From contig NZ_JAIWPR010000004.1 of the NCBI RefSeq assembly GCF_021191635.1, positions 62,001-126,000 of the forward strand: 64,000 nucleotides of DNA, read 5' to 3'. The notes under the pieces were generated by a model. The model ran no database searches. It was given only the letters and a program-made list of their open reading frames with translations, and was not told the origin of the DNA. The translations under genes were made by a program, and so were the position numbers. The stretch comes from Alterluteimonas quercicellularis. Its GTDB lineage: Bacteria > Pseudomonadota > Gammaproteobacteria > Xanthomonadales > Xanthomonadaceae. The first letter of the stretch is position 1. Every line of letters starts with the position of its first letter. Of this stretch, positions 47,472 to 58,730 are shown one piece after another.

Positions 47472-48892
47472 GCCTGCCGATCGCCCCGGTGGCGCTGTCG
47501 GAGATCGCCCGCCTGGCGCAGGGCCGGCTGGAAGGCGCCGGCGGCCAGGACCCGCGGATCGACGCGGTGGAGACCGACACCCGCGCCCTCGATGCGGCGC
47601 CCGGCGGTTCGACATTGTTCGTGGCCCTGCGCGGCGAGCGCTTCGACGGCCACGACCACGTCGCCGCCGCCGCGGCGCAGGGCGCGCGCGCGGCGCTGGT
47701 GGCGCGCCGGATCGAGGCGGACGTCGCCCAGATCGTGGTCGACGACACCCAGGCCGCGCTGGCGCGCTGGGCCGGCGCCGTGCAGCGCGAGCGGCCGGCC
47801 ACGGTGGTGGGCATCACCGGCAGCAACGGCAAGACCAGCGTGAAGTCGATGGCGCTGGCGGTGCTGTCGCGGCTGGGAAGCGCCTGCGCCAACCCCGGCA
47901 ACCGCAACAACGAGATCGGCCTGCCGCTGTCGGTGCTGTCGGCGCCGGCGGACGCGCGCTTCGCGATCTACGAGATGGGCGCCGGCAAGCCCGGCGACAT
48001 CGCCTGGCTCACCGCGGTGGCGCGCCCGCAGGTGGCCCTGGTCAACAACATCGCCCCCGCGCACCTGGAGCGCATGGGCAGCCTGTACGGCGTGGCCGAG
48101 ACCAAGGGCGCGATCTACGACGCGCTGCCGGCCGACGGCACCGCGGTGATCAACGCCGACGACGCCTTCGCGCCGTACTTCGCCGAGCGCGCGCACGGCC
48201 GGCGCCTGCTGCGCTTCGGCATCGAGGCCAGCGCCGACGTCGTCGCCCACTCCATCCGCGCCAGCGACGCCGGCTCCACCTTCGTGCTGGCGCTGCCGGG
48301 GGCCGAGGTCGCGGTGGAACTGCCGCTGCCGGGCCGCCACAACGTGCGCAACGCCCTGGCCGCGGCCGCGATCGGCTGGGCGCTGGGCGCGCAGGCCGAC
48401 GCCATCGCCGCGGCGCTGGCGACGGTGCAGCCGGTGGCCGGCCGGCTGGTCCGCCACCGCCTGCCGGGCGGCGGCCTGCTGATCGACGACACCTACAACG
48501 CCAACCCCGGCTCGATGGGCGCGGCGATCGACACCCTGGTCGTCGCGCCGGGACGGCGCTGGCTGGTGCTGGGCGACATGGGCGAGTTGGGCGCCGACGC
48601 GCAGGCGCTGCACGCCGAGATCGGGCGCCGCGCGCGCCAGGCCGGCGTCGAGCGGCTGTTCGCGCTGGGCCGCCTCAGCGCGGCGGCGGCGGAGGCCTTC
48701 GGCGAAGGCGCCAGCCACCACGCCGGGCACGCCGCGCTGATCGAGGCGCTGGGCGCCGAGGTCGCGGCGGCGGACGCGGCGGGCGAGGGCGCGCGGCTGC
48801 GCCTGCTGGTCAAGGGGTCGCGCAGCAGCGCGATGGAGCGGGTGGCGTCCGCATTGCTCGAACTGACGGGAGACGCGGCCGATGCTGCTTGA
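47468..48892 (+). CDS. murF: UDP-MurNAc-tripeptide:D-Ala-D-Ala ligase
   Basis: 474 aa. N-terminal uridine-binding domain ([29 protein letters not shown]), ATP motif [14 protein letters not shown], then [29 protein letters not shown], and [11 protein letters not shown] in the C-terminal domain. Completes the pentapeptide precursor. Overlaps mraY by 11 bases. Confidence 0.97.
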   Translation: MSLPIAPVALSEIARLAQGRLEGAGGQDPRIDAVETDTRALDAAPGGSTLFVALRGERFDGHDHVAAAAAQGARAALVARRIEADVAQIVVDDTQAALARWAGAVQRERPATVVGITGSNGKTSVKSMALAVLSRLGSACANPGNRNNEIGLPLSVLSAPADARFAIYEMGAGKPGDIAWLTAVARPQVALVNNIAPAHLERMGSLYGVAETKGAIYDALPADGTAVINADDAFAPYFAERAHGRRLLRFGIEASADVVAHSIRASDAGSTFVLALPGAEVAVELPLPGRHNVRNALAAAAIGWALGAQADAIAAALATVQPVAGRLVRHRLPGGGLLIDDTYNANPGSMGAAIDTLVVAPGRRWLVLGDMGELGADAQALHAEIGRRARQAGVERLFALGRLSAAAAEAFGEGASHHAGHAALIEALGAEVAAADAAGEGARLRLLVKGSRSSAMERVASALLELTGDAADAA

Positions 48893-49967
48893 GCTGGCCC
48901 GCTGGCTGCAGGGCCTGGAGGATTTCTTCGGGCTGTTCAACTACCTCACCTTCCGCGGCATCCTCGCCGCGCTCACGGCGCTGTTCCTGTCGCTGTGGTG
49001 GGGGCCTGCGCTGATCCGCAAGCTGGCGCAGTACAAGGGCGGCCAGCCGATCCGCCAGGACGGCCCGCAGACCCACTTCTCCAAGGCCGGCACGCCGACC
49101 ATGGGCGGCGCGCTGATCCTGTTCACGGTGCTCGCCTCGGTGCTGCTGTGGGGCGACCTGCGCAACAAGTACGTGTGGGTGGTGCTGGCGGTGATGATCG
49201 CCTTCGGCGCGATCGGCTGGTACGACGACTGGATCAAGATCGTCAGGCGCGACCCCAACGGCCTGAAGTCGCGCTGGAAGTACCTGCTGCAGTCGATCTT
49301 CGGCCTGATCGTCGGCCTGTACCTGTTCCACACCGCCGACGTGCCGGCCGCGACCACCTTCTACATCCCGCTGTTCAAGGCGGTGGCGCTGCCGCTGGTG
49401 TCGATCACCTTCGTGGCCATCGCCTACTTCTGGATCGTCGGCTTCTCCAACGCGGTCAACCTCACCGACGGCCTCGACGGCCTGGCGATCATGCCGACCG
49501 TGCTGGTGGCCTGCGCGCTGGGCGTGTTCGCCTACGCCTCCGGCAACGCGGTGTTCTCCAGCTACCTGCAGATCCCGCAGATCCCGGGCGCGGGCGAGCT
49601 GATCATCATCTGCGCGGCGATCGCCGGCGCGGGGCTGGGCTTCCTGTGGTTCAACACCTATCCGGCGATGGTGTTCATGGGCGACATCGGCGCGCTGGCG
49701 CTGGGCGCGGTGCTGGGCACGATCGCGGTCATCGTGCGCCAGGAACTGGTGCTGGTGATCATGGGCGGCATCTTCGTCATCGAGACGCTCTCGGTGATGA
49801 TCCAGGTGGCCTCGTTCAAGCTGACCGGCAAGCGCGTGTTCCGGATGGCGCCGATCCACCACCACTTCGAGCTGAAGGGCTGGCCGGAGCCGCGGGTGAT
49901 CGTGCGCTTCTGGATCATCTCGGTGATCCTGGTCCTGATCGGCCTCGCGACGCTGAAGGTGCGCTGA
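48882..49967 (+). CDS. mraY: Phospho-MurNAc-pentapeptide transferase MraY
   Basis: 361 aa, about ten TM segments. Motifs: [21 protein letters not shown] with the DD Mg-binding pair, [41 protein letters not shown], and [14 protein letters not shown] (HHH). Makes lipid I at the inner membrane. Its TGA shares an A with the ftsW ATG. Confidence 0.98.
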   Translation: MLLELARWLQGLEDFFGLFNYLTFRGILAALTALFLSLWWGPALIRKLAQYKGGQPIRQDGPQTHFSKAGTPTMGGALILFTVLASVLLWGDLRNKYVWVVLAVMIAFGAIGWYDDWIKIVRRDPNGLKSRWKYLLQSIFGLIVGLYLFHTADVPAATTFYIPLFKAVALPLVSITFVAIAYFWIVGFSNAVNLTDGLDGLAIMPTVLVACALGVFAYASGNAVFSSYLQIPQIPGAGELIIICAAIAGAGLGFLWFNTYPAMVFMGDIGALALGAVLGTIAVIVRQELVLVIMGGIFVIETLSVMIQVASFKLTGKRVFRMAPIHHHFELKGWPEPRVIVRFWIISVILVLIGLATLKVR

Positions 49968-51283
49968 TGAATCCGCACTTCGATCCCGCCGCCCGCCAGG
50001 CCACCCCGCTGGACTCGATCCAGGGCCGCTTCGACCCGTGGCTGCTCGGCGCGGCGATCGCGCTGGCGGTGCTGGGTGTGGTGATGGTCGCCTCCAGCTC
50101 GATCGCCATCGGCGAGGAACTGCACGTCGGGCCCTTCTACTTCCTCGTCAGGCACCTGATGTTCCTCGGCCTGGGCGGCGCGCTGTGCGTAGTGCTCATG
50201 CGCACCGAGCTGCGCAGCATCGAGAAGTACGACCGCCTGCTGCTGCTCGGCTGCTTCGTGCTGCTGCTGCTGGTCTTCGTGCCGGGGCTGGGGGTCAACG
50301 TCAACGGCGCGCAGCGCTGGATCAACCTCGGCGTCTCCAACTTCCAGACGGTGGAAGCGGTGAAGCTGATGTACATCGTCTGGCTGTCGAGCTACCTGGT
50401 GCGCTTCCGCGACGAGGTCAACGCCACCTGGGGCGCGATGCTCAAGCCGATCGGCGTGGCGGTGGGCCTGATGGCGCTGCTGGTGCTGCAGCCGGACTTC
50501 GGCTCGCTGGCGCTGATCCTGGCGATCACCGCCGGCATGCTGGTGCTGGGCGGCGTGCACCTGCCGCGGATGGCCGCGCCGGTGATCGTCGGCCTGCCGG
50601 TGCTGGCGATCGTGGCGATCGCCGAGCCCTACCGCATGCGCCGCCTGACCTCGTTCATGGACCCGTTCGCGGACCCCTTCAACAGCGGCTACCAGCTGGC
50701 CAACGCGCTGATGGCGGTCGGCCGCGGCGAGTTCGCCGGGGTGGGCCTGGGCGCCTCGATCCAGAAGCTCAACTACCTGCCCGAGGCGCACACCGACTTC
50801 ATCCTCGCGGTGATCGCCGAGGAACTGGGCTTCCTCGGCGTGTGCCTGGTGGTGGGGCTGTACGCGCTGCTGGTCGGCCGCGCGCTGTGGATCGGCCTGA
50901 AGTGCGTCGAGATGCGCCGCCACTTCGCCGGCTACTGCGCCTTCGGCGTGGCGCTGTCGATCGCGCTGCAGAGCCTGGTCTCGATCGGGGTCAACCTCGG
51001 CCTGCTCCCGACCAAGGGCCTGACCCTGCCGCTGATCTCCTCGGGCGGCTCCAGCGTGCTGATGACCTGCGTGGCGGTGGGCCTGCTGCTGCGCGTGTCC
51101 TACGAGCTCGACCGCGCGCAGCGCCAGGTCGCGCGCCTGCGCGGCGAGGGCCAGGCCGCGGCGCCCGCGCCCGCCACGCCCGCATCCGCGCCCGCCGCGG
51201 CGCCGGCCGCCGCTGCCGCCGCGGCGCGCGGCGTCAGCCGCCTGCGCCAGCGCGTCGATCCGACCTTCGGGAGAACCGCATGA
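49967..51283 (+). CDS. ftsW: Septal peptidoglycan glycosyltransferase FtsW
   Basis: 438 aa, SEDS family with about ten TM segments. [62 protein letters not shown], and [19 protein letters not shown] are family motifs, including the catalytic Asp region. Residues about 388-425 form an Ala/Pro-rich cytoplasmic tail. The next gene is murC by ATGA overlap; the expected murG is missing. Confidence 0.96.
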   Translation: MNPHFDPAARQATPLDSIQGRFDPWLLGAAIALAVLGVVMVASSSIAIGEELHVGPFYFLVRHLMFLGLGGALCVVLMRTELRSIEKYDRLLLLGCFVLLLLVFVPGLGVNVNGAQRWINLGVSNFQTVEAVKLMYIVWLSSYLVRFRDEVNATWGAMLKPIGVAVGLMALLVLQPDFGSLALILAITAGMLVLGGVHLPRMAAPVIVGLPVLAIVAIAEPYRMRRLTSFMDPFADPFNSGYQLANALMAVGRGEFAGVGLGASIQKLNYLPEAHTDFILAVIAEELGFLGVCLVVGLYALLVGRALWIGLKCVEMRRHFAGYCAFGVALSIALQSLVSIGVNLGLLPTKGLTLPLISSGGSSVLMTCVAVGLLLRVSYELDRAQRQVARLRGEGQAAAPAPATPASAPAAAPAAAAAAARGVSRLRQRVDPTFGRTA

Positions 51284-52728
51284 TCCGCCGCCTGCTCGAC
51301 GCCCGCTCGCTGTCCGGCGCCGACCTCGCGCGCGCCTTCGACCGCGTGCACTTCGTCGGCGTCGGCGGCGCCGGCATGAGCGGCATCGCCGAGGTGCTCA
51401 ACACCCTGGGCTACCAGGTCTCGGGCTCCGACCTGGCCGACAACGCGGTCACCCGCCGCCTGCAGGCGCTGGGCATCCGCGTGCAGCGCGGCCACGCCGC
51501 CGCCAACGTGCTGGGCACCGACTGCGTCGTGGTGTCGAGCGCGATCCGCCCGGACAACCCGGAGCTGATGGAGGCGCGCGCCCAGCGCATCCCGGTGGTG
51601 CCGCGCGCGGAGATGCTGGCCGAGCTGATGCGCTTCCGCCGCGGCATCGCGGTGGCCGGCACCCACGGCAAGACCACCACCACCTCGCTCACCGCCAGCG
51701 TGCTGGCCGAGGGCGACCTCGACCCCACCTTCGTCATCGGCGGCCAGCTGCTGGCCGCCGGCGCCAACGCGCGCCTGGGCGGCAGCGACTGGCTGGTGGC
51801 CGAGGCCGACGAGAGCGACGGCAGCTTCCTGCGCCTGAACCCGTTGATGGCGGTGGTGACCAACATCGACGCCGACCACCTGGAGAACTACGGCGGCGAC
51901 TTCGCCCGCGTGCAGGCGGCGTTCTCCGAGTTCCTGCACCGTCTGCCGTTCTACGGGCTGGCGGTGCTGTGCATCGACGATCCCGAGGTCGCGCGCCTGG
52001 CCGCCGACACGCCCCGCCACGTCACCACCTACGGCTTCGCCGCCGAGGCCGACGTGCGTGCCGAGGACGTGGCCCAGGACGGCGCGCGCATGCGCTTCGT
52101 GCTGTGCCTGCCCGACGGCAGCCGCACGCCGGTGTCGCTGGCGCTGCCCGGGCGGCACAACGTGCAGAACGCGCTGGCCGCGGCCTCGATCGGCTGGCAG
52201 CTCGGGGTGTCGCCGGCGCAGATCGCGGCGGCGCTGGACAAGTTCCAGGGCATCGGCCGTCGCTTCAACCTGCTGGCCGAGCTGACCACGCCGCAGGGCG
52301 CGCGCGTGCAGCTGGTCGACGACTACGGCCACCACCCCAAGGAACTGAAGGCGGTGTTCGAGGCCGCGCGCGGCGGCTGGCCCGACCGCCGGCTGGCGGT
52401 GGCCTTCCAGCCGCATCGCTACAGCCGCACCCGCGACCTGCTCGACGACTTCGCCGGCGTGCTGTCCGACGTCGACGTGCTGGTGCTGACCGAGGTCTAC
52501 GCCGCCGGCGAGGCGCCGATCGCCAATGCCGACGCCAAGGCGCTGGCGCGCGCGATCCGCGCCCGCGGTCGCCTGGACCCGGTGGTGGTGGCCGACGTCG
52601 ACGAACTGCGCGCGGTGCTGCCCGACGTGCTGGAGGACGGCGACCTGCTGCTGGTCATGGGCGCCGGCGACATCGGCCACGCCGCCCAGCAGCTGGCGCA
52701 GGAAGGTTTCCCGGAGGTGGCGCGATGA
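51280..52728 (+). CDS. murC: UDP-N-acetylmuramate:L-alanine ligase
   Basis: 482 aa. [20 protein letters not shown] loop [49 protein letters not shown], and DDYGHHPKE with FQPHRYSRT in the C-terminal domain. Adds the first stem residue. Sits directly after ftsW where murG usually lies. ATGA overlaps on both sides. Confidence 0.97.
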   Translation: MIRRLLDARSLSGADLARAFDRVHFVGVGGAGMSGIAEVLNTLGYQVSGSDLADNAVTRRLQALGIRVQRGHAAANVLGTDCVVVSSAIRPDNPELMEARAQRIPVVPRAEMLAELMRFRRGIAVAGTHGKTTTTSLTASVLAEGDLDPTFVIGGQLLAAGANARLGGSDWLVAEADESDGSFLRLNPLMAVVTNIDADHLENYGGDFARVQAAFSEFLHRLPFYGLAVLCIDDPEVARLAADTPRHVTTYGFAAEADVRAEDVAQDGARMRFVLCLPDGSRTPVSLALPGRHNVQNALAAASIGWQLGVSPAQIAAALDKFQGIGRRFNLLAELTTPQGARVQLVDDYGHHPKELKAVFEAARGGWPDRRLAVAFQPHRYSRTRDLLDDFAGVLSDVDVLVLTEVYAAGEAPIANADAKALARAIRARGRLDPVVVADVDELRAVLPDVLEDGDLLLVMGAGDIGHAAQQLAQEGFPEVAR

Positions 52729-53699
52729 GCGCGGCCGCGACCTTCCCCCCGCCGCGGCTGCGCGACCCCGCCGGGTTCGGCCGGGTGGCGGTGCTGATGG
52801 GCGGCAGCGGCTCCGAGCGCGAGGTGTCGCTGGATTCCGGCCGCAACGTGCTCGACGCGCTGCGCGCCGGCGGCGTCGACGCGCAGCCGGTCGACGGCAT
52901 TCCCGCGCTGCTGGAGGGACTGGCCGCGCGGCGCTTCGACCGCGTGTTCAACATCCTGCACGGCGGCGACGGCGAGAACGGCGTGCTGCAGGGCCTGCTC
53001 GAGGCGCTGCGGGTGCCCTACACGGGGTCCGGCGTGCTGGGCTCGGCGCTGACGCTCGACAAGATCCGCACCAAGCAGGTGTGGGCGAGCCTGGGCCTGC
53101 CGACGCCGGCCTTCGCGCGGCTGGCGCCGGGCGAGGACGTGCACGCGGCCGCGCAGGCGCTGGGCCTGCCGGTGATCGTGAAGCCGTCTCAGGAAGGCTC
53201 CAGCGTCGGCGTCAGCCGCGTCTTCGACGACGCCGGTCTCGACGAGGCGGTGCGCCTGGCCGCGCGCTACCCCGGCGAGCTGCTGGTCGAGCGGATGGTG
53301 GTCGGCGACGAGCTGACCGTCGGCATCCTCGATGCCGGCGACGGCCCGCGCGCGCTGCCGTCGATCCGCATCGTGCCCAAGGGCGCGTGGTACGACTACG
53401 AGGCCAAGTACGTCTCCGACGAGACGCAGTACCTGTGCCCGGGCCTGGAGGGCGAGGACGAGCGCCGCATCGGCGAACTGGCGCTGCAGGCCTTCGTCGC
53501 CGCCGACTGCCGCGGCTGGGGACGCGTGGACGTGATGCGCGAGGGCGACAGCGGCGCGCTCCAGCTGCTCGAGGTCAACACCGCGCCGGGCATGACCAGC
53601 CATTCGCTGGTGCCCAAGGCCGCGGGCGTGGCCGGCATCGGCTTCGAGGCGCTGTGCTGGCGCATCCTCGAGCGGACCCTGGAGGACGGCGCCGCATGA
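52725..53699 (+). CDS. ddl: D-alanine:D-alanine ligase
   Basis: 324 aa, ATP-grasp. [73 protein letters not shown] and [18 protein letters not shown] motifs are all present; DdlB type by position. Supplies D-Ala-D-Ala to MurF. ATGA overlaps with murC and ftsQ. Confidence 0.97.
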   Translation: MSAAATFPPPRLRDPAGFGRVAVLMGGSGSEREVSLDSGRNVLDALRAGGVDAQPVDGIPALLEGLAARRFDRVFNILHGGDGENGVLQGLLEALRVPYTGSGVLGSALTLDKIRTKQVWASLGLPTPAFARLAPGEDVHAAAQALGLPVIVKPSQEGSSVGVSRVFDDAGLDEAVRLAARYPGELLVERMVVGDELTVGILDAGDGPRALPSIRIVPKGAWYDYEAKYVSDETQYLCPGLEGEDERRIGELALQAFVAADCRGWGRVDVMREGDSGALQLLEVNTAPGMTSHSLVPKAAGVAGIGFEALCWRILERTLEDGAA

Positions 53700-54580
53700 A
53701 CGCCCTGCTGCGCATCCTGGCCTGGTCGATCGCGGTGGCGCTGGTGGCGCTGCCGGTGGTCGCCGTCGTGCAGGGCTGGATCGGCGCCGACCGCTGGCCG
53801 CTGCGCACCCTGCGGGTGACCGGCGCGCTGGAGCGGGTCGGCGACGACGCGCTGCGCACGGCGGTGATGCCCTACGCGCGCCAGGGTTTCTTCGCGGTCG
53901 ACCTCGCCGGCGCGCAGGACGCCGTCTCGCGGCTGGCCTGGGTCGAGCGCGCCGAGGTGCGCAAGCGCTGGCCGGACGTGCTGGAAGTGCGCATCAGCGA
54001 GCACCGGCCGTTCGCACGCTGGGGCGAGGACCGCCTGCTGTCCGAGCAGGGCCGCCTGTTCCCGGCCGCCAGCGTCGGGCCGCAGCCGCAGCTGCCGCGC
54101 TTCGACGGCCCGGAGGCGCGCATCGCCGACGTGGTCGCGCTCTACAACGAATCACGCGCGCTGTTCGGGCCTACCGGCCACGACGTCGGGCGGTTGGCGA
54201 TCGACACCCGCGGCAGCTGGGCGATGACGCTGTCCAACGGCACCGAGGTGGTGATCGGCAGCCAGCAGGCGCGCCCGCGGCTGGAGCGCTTCGCCCGCCT
54301 GCTGCCGCGGCTGGTGCACGAGCGCACCGGGCAGCGGCTGGCGCGCGCGGACCTGCGCTACACCAACGGCTTCGCGCTGACCTGGGAAGAAGCGCCGGGA
54401 GCCGGGACCGGGGATCCGGGGCTCGGCAGAGACGCCAACCCGGGGCGCGGAGGAAGCGCCCGGCGTCCTGCCGCACTCGAAGCTCGCCCCACCGCGCTCT
54501 CGCTCCTCCCGATCCCGGATCCCGAATCCCGAATCCCGTCGATTCCCCATTCCCCACTCCCCATTCCCGGCCTCTCATGA
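53696..54580 (+). CDS. ftsQ: Cell division protein FtsQ with repeat-encoded tail
   Basis: 294 aa. TM at about residues 7-28, POTRA domain ([20 protein letters not shown] ... [36 protein letters not shown]), then the beta domain ending near [11 protein letters not shown] (about residue 230). The last 60 or so residues ([10 protein letters not shown] to PLPIPGLS) are Pro/Gly-rich translation of a GGGAATC-type repeat rather than FtsQ sequence. Stop overlaps ftsA. Confidence 0.94.
   Translation: MNALLRILAWSIAVALVALPVVAVVQGWIGADRWPLRTLRVTGALERVGDDALRTAVMPYARQGFFAVDLAGAQDAVSRLAWVERAEVRKRWPDVLEVRISEHRPFARWGEDRLLSEQGRLFPAASVGPQPQLPRFDGPEARIADVVALYNESRALFGPTGHDVGRLAIDTRGSWAMTLSNGTEVVIGSQQARPRLERFARLLPRLVHERTGQRLARADLRYTNGFALTWEEAPGAGTGDPGLGRDANPGRGGSARRPAALEARPTALSLLPIPDPESRIPSIPHSPLPIPGLS
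54386..54573. repeat. GGGAATCGGGAAT-type repeat, copy 3 (inside ftsQ 3' end)
   Basis: A degenerate left arm (CGGGAGCCGGGACCGGGGATC) from about 54396 and a right arm of GATCCCGAATCCCGAATCCC and CCCCATTCCCCACTCC units at 54508-54572. It is read in frame as the FtsQ tail and ends against the ftsA start. Confidence 0.85.
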
Positions 54581-55812
54581 ACCGAAAAGGCGACAAGGCC
54601 CTCATCGTCGGCCTCGACATCGGCACCTCCAAGGTGGTGGCGCTCGTCGGCGAGTACTCCCCGGGCAACCCGATCGAGGTGATCGGCATCGGCAGCCACG
54701 AGTCGCGCGGGCTCAAGCGCGGCGTGGTGGTGGACATCGAGTCCACCGTGCAGTCGATCCAGCGCGCGATCGAGGAGGCCGAGCTGATGGCCGGCTGCGA
54801 GATCCGCTCGGTCTACGCGTCGATCTCCGGCAACCACGTGCAGTGCAAGAACTCGCCCGGCATCGTGCCGATCCGCGACGGCGAGGTGACCTGGGCCGAC
54901 CTGGACCGGGTGCTCGACGCGGCCAAGGCGGTGGCGATCCCGGCCGACCAGAAGATCCTGCACGCGATCCCGCGCGAGTACGTGCTGGACGACTCGCAGG
55001 AGGGCATCCGCAACCCGGTCGGCATGACCGGGGTGCGCCTGGAGGTGCACGCGCACCTGGTGGTGTGCGCGCAGTCGGCCGCGGCCAACATCAGCAAGTG
55101 CGTGCAGCGCTGCGGCCTGCAGATCGACGACCTGGTGCTGTCCTCGCTGGCCTCCAGCACCGCGGTGCTGACCGCCGACGAGCGCGAGCTGGGCGTGGTG
55201 CTGGTGGACATCGGCGCCGGCACCACGGACCTCGCGGTGTTCGTGCAGGGCGCGATCTGCCACACCGCGTCGCTGCCGATCGCCGGCGACAAGGTCACCG
55301 AGGACATCGCGCACATGCTGCGCACGCCCACGCCGGAGGCCGAGCAGATCAAGGTGCGCTATGCCTGCGCGCTGGCGCAGCTGGCCACCAGCGAGGAATC
55401 GATCCAGGTCCCCAGCGTCGGCGACCGGCCGCCGCGGCGGCTGCCGCGGCAGTCGCTCGCGCAGGCGGTGCAGGCCCGCTACGAGGAGATCTTCGAGATG
55501 GTGCAGGCCGAACTGCGCCGCTCGGGCTTCGAGCAGCACGTGCGCGCCGGCATGGTGCTCACCGGCGGCGCTTCGAAGATGGAAGGCGTGGTCGAGCTGG
55601 CCGAGGAAATGCTGCAGATGCCGGTGCGCGTGGGCATCCCGCAGCACGTCACCGGCCTGGGCGAGGTGGTCGGCAACCCGGTGCACGCCACCGGCATCGG
55701 CCTGCTGCTGATGGGCAGCCAGATCGAGCACCCGCGGCGCCCGGTCATCCCGACCGGCCGCGCGGGCAGTTTCTTCAAGAAGTTGAAGGAGTGGTACCGC
55801 GGCGAATTCTGA
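54577..55812 (+). CDS. ftsA: Cell division protein FtsA
   Basis: 411 aa actin-like protein. IVGLDIGTSKVVALVGE (phosphate 1), GVVVDIESTVQSIQ, VLVDIGAGTTDLAVF (phosphate 2), MVLTGGASKMEGV (adenosine motif), and a C-terminal amphipathic helix (AGSFFKKLKEWYRGEF) for membrane binding. Anchors FtsZ. The stop codon is in the loop of a perfect 10-bp inverted repeat (55800-55809 / 55814-55823). Confidence 0.97.
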   Translation: MNRKGDKALIVGLDIGTSKVVALVGEYSPGNPIEVIGIGSHESRGLKRGVVVDIESTVQSIQRAIEEAELMAGCEIRSVYASISGNHVQCKNSPGIVPIRDGEVTWADLDRVLDAAKAVAIPADQKILHAIPREYVLDDSQEGIRNPVGMTGVRLEVHAHLVVCAQSAAANISKCVQRCGLQIDDLVLSSLASSTAVLTADERELGVVLVDIGAGTTDLAVFVQGAICHTASLPIAGDKVTEDIAHMLRTPTPEAEQIKVRYACALAQLATSEESIQVPSVGDRPPRRLPRQSLAQAVQARYEEIFEMVQAELRRSGFEQHVRAGMVLTGGASKMEGVVELAEEMLQMPVRVGIPQHVTGLGEVVGNPVHATGIGLLLMGSQIEHPRRPVIPTGRAGSFFKKLKEWYRGEF

Positions 55813-55823
55813 CGAATTCGCCG
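55800..55823. repeat. Perfect stop-codon-centred hairpin of ftsA
   Basis: CGGCGAATTC (55800-55809) pairs with GAATTCGCCG (55814-55823) around loop TGAC, which contains the TGA stop codon (55810-55812). Confidence 0.9.
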
Positions 55824-55984
55824 GGATTGGGGATTGGGGATTCGGGATTGGCGAAAAGGAAGCAGCGGCAGGGCGGAACGAAGATTGGTTTGACGCAACG
55901 ACATAAAACATAAACGCCGGGCGGCGGCGAGATCGGGCGGAACGGGTTTTTCCGAATCCCCAATCCCGAAATCCCCAATCCCGG
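55821..55984. repeat. GGGATTGGGGATT-type repeat, copy 4 (ftsA-ftsZ gap)
   Basis: GGGATTGGGGATTGGGGATT from 55823 and the inverse CCGAATCCCCAATCCCGAAA at 55951-55984. The spacer between (AAAAGGAAGC... AAACATAAACG) is unusually A-rich. It fills the whole ftsA-ftsZ gap. Confidence 0.88.
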
Positions 55985-56005
55985 CCTTCAAACGAGGACA
56001 CGGAC

Positions 56006-57250
56006 ATGGCGCATTTCGAACTGGTGGAAAAGATGGCTCCCAACGCCGTCATCAAGGTGATCGGCGTGGGCGGCGGCGGCGGCAACGCCGTCTCGCACAT
56101 GGTCAGCAGCAGCGTCGACGGGGTGGAGTTCATCACCGCCAACACCGACGCGCAGGCGATCAAGAACTGCGGTTCCAAGCTGCAGCTGCAGCTGGGCGGC
56201 AACGTGACCAAGGGCCTGGGCGCGGGCGCGAACCCCGAGGTCGGCCGCCAGGCCGCGCTCGAGGACCGCGAGATCATCATGGACGCGCTGCAGGGCGCGG
56301 ACATGGTGTTCATCACCGCCGGCATGGGCGGCGGCACCGGCACCGGCGCGGCGCCGGTGGTGGCGCAGCTGGCCAAGGAGATGGGCATCCTGACGGTGGC
56401 GGTGGTCACCAAGCCGTTCCCGTTCGAGGGCCGCCGCCGCATGCAGGTGGCGCTGAAGGGCATCGAGGACCTGTCGCAGCACTGCGACTCCCTGATCACG
56501 ATCCCCAACGAGAAGCTGATCACCGTGCTCGGCCGCAACGCCACGATGATCCAGGCCTTCCGCGCCGCCAACGACGTGCTGCTGGGCGCGGTGCAGGGCA
56601 TTGCCGACCTGATCGTGCGCCCGGGCCTGATCAACGTCGACTTCGCCGACGTGCGCACGGTCATGTCCGAGATGGGCCTGGCGATGATGGGCACCGGCCA
56701 CGCCCGCGGCGACGACCGCGCGCAGGCCGCGGCCGAGTCCGCGATCCAGAACCCGCTGCTCGACGACGTCAACCTGGCCGGCGCCAACGGCATCCTGGTC
56801 AACATCACCGCGGGCCCCGACTTCACGATGGCGGAGTTCGACGAGGTCGGCCGCACGATCGAGAACTTCTCCAGCGAGGACGCGACGGTCGTCATCGGCA
56901 CCGTGCTCGATCCCGACATGCAGGACGAGGTGCGCGTCACCGTGGTGGCCACCGGGCTCAACCGCGCCGCGGCCCGCCCGGGCGTGCGCGGCGGCGAGTA
57001 CGGCAGCGAGAGCGCGCGCCGTCCGCAGGTGCAGCTGATCCACACCCAGGCCCGCCGCGACGGCACCACCGGGCTGCCGATCGACGACGCGGTGTCCGGG
57101 GGCGGCCACCAGGCGCCCAGCATCGCCTCGGCCCTGCGCGGCCGCAGCGGCGCCGAGGAGGCCCCGGCCTCCAAGCCGGCGGTGGCCGATTTCGGCAACG
57201 ACAGCAGCTACCTGGACATTCCCGCGTTTCTGCGTCGCCAGGCGGACTGA
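56006..57250 (+). CDS. ftsZ: Cell division GTPase FtsZ
   Basis: 414 aa. N-terminal GTPase with [14 protein letters not shown] and the tubulin signature G108-G-G-T-G-T-G; T7 loop [17 protein letters not shown] variable linker (about 325-395) is followed by the C-terminal conserved peptide [15 protein letters not shown] that binds FtsA and ZipA. Forms the division ring. The stop lies in the loop of a perfect 9-bp inverted repeat. The long gap from ftsA may hold a separate promoter. Confidence 0.98.
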   Translation: MAHFELVEKMAPNAVIKVIGVGGGGGNAVSHMVSSSVDGVEFITANTDAQAIKNCGSKLQLQLGGNVTKGLGAGANPEVGRQAALEDREIIMDALQGADMVFITAGMGGGTGTGAAPVVAQLAKEMGILTVAVVTKPFPFEGRRRMQVALKGIEDLSQHCDSLITIPNEKLITVLGRNATMIQAFRAANDVLLGAVQGIADLIVRPGLINVDFADVRTVMSEMGLAMMGTGHARGDDRAQAAAESAIQNPLLDDVNLAGANGILVNITAGPDFTMAEFDEVGRTIENFSSEDATVVIGTVLDPDMQDEVRVTVVATGLNRAAARPGVRGGEYGSESARRPQVQLIHTQARRDGTTGLPIDDAVSGGGHQAPSIASALRGRSGAEEAPASKPAVADFGNDSSYLDIPAFLRRQAD

Positions 57251-57259
57251 GTCCGCCTG
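57239..57259. repeat. Perfect stop-codon-centred hairpin of ftsZ
   Basis: CAGGCGGAC (57239-57247) pairs with GTCCGCCTG (57251-57259); the three-base loop is exactly the TGA stop codon. Confidence 0.9.
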
Positions 57260-57348
57260 CGGCGCCACCTTGCGCCGGGCCTGTCCGCCCGGCCGCGAGG
57301 AGCGCCGTGTCCGTCCCACGGTGCCGGCCTGCCGGCGCCGGTCCTTTG

Positions 57349-57380
57349 CCACCGGGCCCGCGCCGGGCCCGGTGGGTTTT
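57349..57380 (+). terminator. Rho-independent terminator after ftsZ
   Basis: CCACCGGGCCCG (57349-57360), loop CGC, CGGGCCCGGTGG (57364-57375), then GTTTT. A 12-bp perfect stem with a T-run 100 bases past the ftsZ stop: the end of the dcw transcript, before the lpxC promoter. Confidence 0.85.
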
Positions 57381-57505
57381 CCCCGCGCAACGCAGCGATC
57401 CCGCGCGGCCGCTTGCCGCGGCGTCGCCGAGCCCCCAGCCTGGGTCGTGGCCGCCGGTGCCGGATCGGGGCGTCCTGCCGCGGCCGCATGCGGCCGGCAC
57501 TTTCG

Positions 57506-57534
57506 TTCAGGTTCAGCAGGGCGCGTGCTAATCT
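57506..57534 (+). promoter_or_regulatory. Candidate lpxC promoter
   Basis: TTCAGG (57506-57511), 17-base spacer, TAATCT (57529-57534); 55 bases before the lpxC ATG and after the ftsZ terminator, so lpxC is probably a separate unit. The rest of 57251-57588 shows no gene. Confidence 0.5.
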
Positions 57535-57588
57535 TCCGCCGTTCTGCGTCGGCTTCGCGCGCTCTTCACGTCTACCCAGATCCCCACG

Positions 57589-58497
57589 ATGCCCAAGCAA
57601 CGCACCCTCAAGAACACCATCCGCGCCACCGGCGTGGGCCTGCACAGCGGCGAGAAGGTGTACCTGACCCTGCGCCCGGCGCCGGTCGACGCCGGCATCG
57701 TGTTCCGCCGCGTGGACCTGGACCCGGTGGTGGAGATCCCGGCTGCCGGCGACCTGGTGACCGAGACCATGCTGTGCACCGGCCTGACGCGCGGGGAGGG
57801 CAAGGTGATGACGGTCGAACACCTGATGTCCGCGCTGGCGGGCCTGGGCGTGGACAACGTCTACGTCGAGCTGTCCGCCGCCGAGGTGCCGATCATGGAC
57901 GGGTCCTCCGGGCCGTTCGTGTTCCTGCTGCAGTCGGCCGGCATCGTGGCGCAGGACGCGCCCAAGCGCTTCATCCGCATCCTGCGGCCGATCGAGGTCC
58001 GCGACGGCGACAAGCTCGCCCGCTTCAGCCCCTACGACGGCTTCCGCCTGGACTTCACCATCGAGTTCGACCACCCCGCGATCCCGACCCAGCTCTCGCG
58101 CGCCACCGTGGAGTTCTCCACCGAGAACTACATCCGCGAGGTCAGCCGCGCCCGCACGTTCGGCTTCATGCGCGACCTGGAGTTCATGCGCGAGCGCAAC
58201 CTGGGCCTGGGCGGCTCGATGGACAACGCCATCGTGCTCGACGAGTTCCGCGTGCTCAACGACGACGGCCTGCGCTACGCCAACGAGTTCGTTCGGCACA
58301 AGATCCTCGACGCCATCGGCGACCTCTACCTCGCCGGCCATCCCGTGCTGGGCGCCTTCGAGGGCCACAAGTCCGGCCACGCGCTCAACAACAAGCTGGT
58401 GCGCGCGCTGCTGGCCGAGCGTTCGGCGTGGGAGGAAGTGACCTTCGCGGTGGACGCCCCGTCGCCGCTCGCCTACGGCGTGCCGGTCGCCGCCTAG
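57589..58497 (+). CDS. lpxC: UDP-3-O-acyl-N-acetylglucosamine deacetylase LpxC
   Basis: 302 aa. Committed step of lipid A synthesis. Zinc enzyme with catalytic Glu77 and ligand His78 ([13 protein letters not shown]), the [13 protein letters not shown] segment, [22 protein letters not shown] and the [17 protein letters not shown] ligands, then [10 protein letters not shown]. Follows ftsZ as in most gammaproteobacteria but behind its own terminator and promoter. Confidence 0.98.
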   Translation: MPKQRTLKNTIRATGVGLHSGEKVYLTLRPAPVDAGIVFRRVDLDPVVEIPAAGDLVTETMLCTGLTRGEGKVMTVEHLMSALAGLGVDNVYVELSAAEVPIMDGSSGPFVFLLQSAGIVAQDAPKRFIRILRPIEVRDGDKLARFSPYDGFRLDFTIEFDHPAIPTQLSRATVEFSTENYIREVSRARTFGFMRDLEFMRERNLGLGGSMDNAIVLDEFRVLNDDGLRYANEFVRHKILDAIGDLYLAGHPVLGAFEGHKSGHALNNKLVRALLAERSAWEEVTFAVDAPSPLAYGVPVAA

Positions 58498-58730
58498 GGC
58501 CCGTCGGCAGGCCCCTCCGGCCGTCGCCGCGGCCGTTCCGTTCTTCCCGGACCCCGGATGCCGTTCGTCGGACGGCCGATGCGCTGTGCGCGTCAAAGTG
58601 AGCACCCGGTGAAGCGATAACGGAAATTTAACTTTCGATTAGCGAATTCTTATCGATGCGTTAACCCCCTGCGGAGGGCATGCCGATAGGATGCCCGCTC
58701 CCCTGTGTGGAGGCCGTGTGAAGCCGAGGC
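58498..58730. other. AT-rich convergent spacer between lpxC and dciA
   Basis: No gene seen. Holds an AT-rich stretch (58618-58663, with AAATTTAACTTTCGATTAGC and a GTTAACC end) and a weak GGGCAT/ATGCCC stem (58676-58696). It may serve as the end of both convergent transcripts. No recognised motif. Confidence 0.5.
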
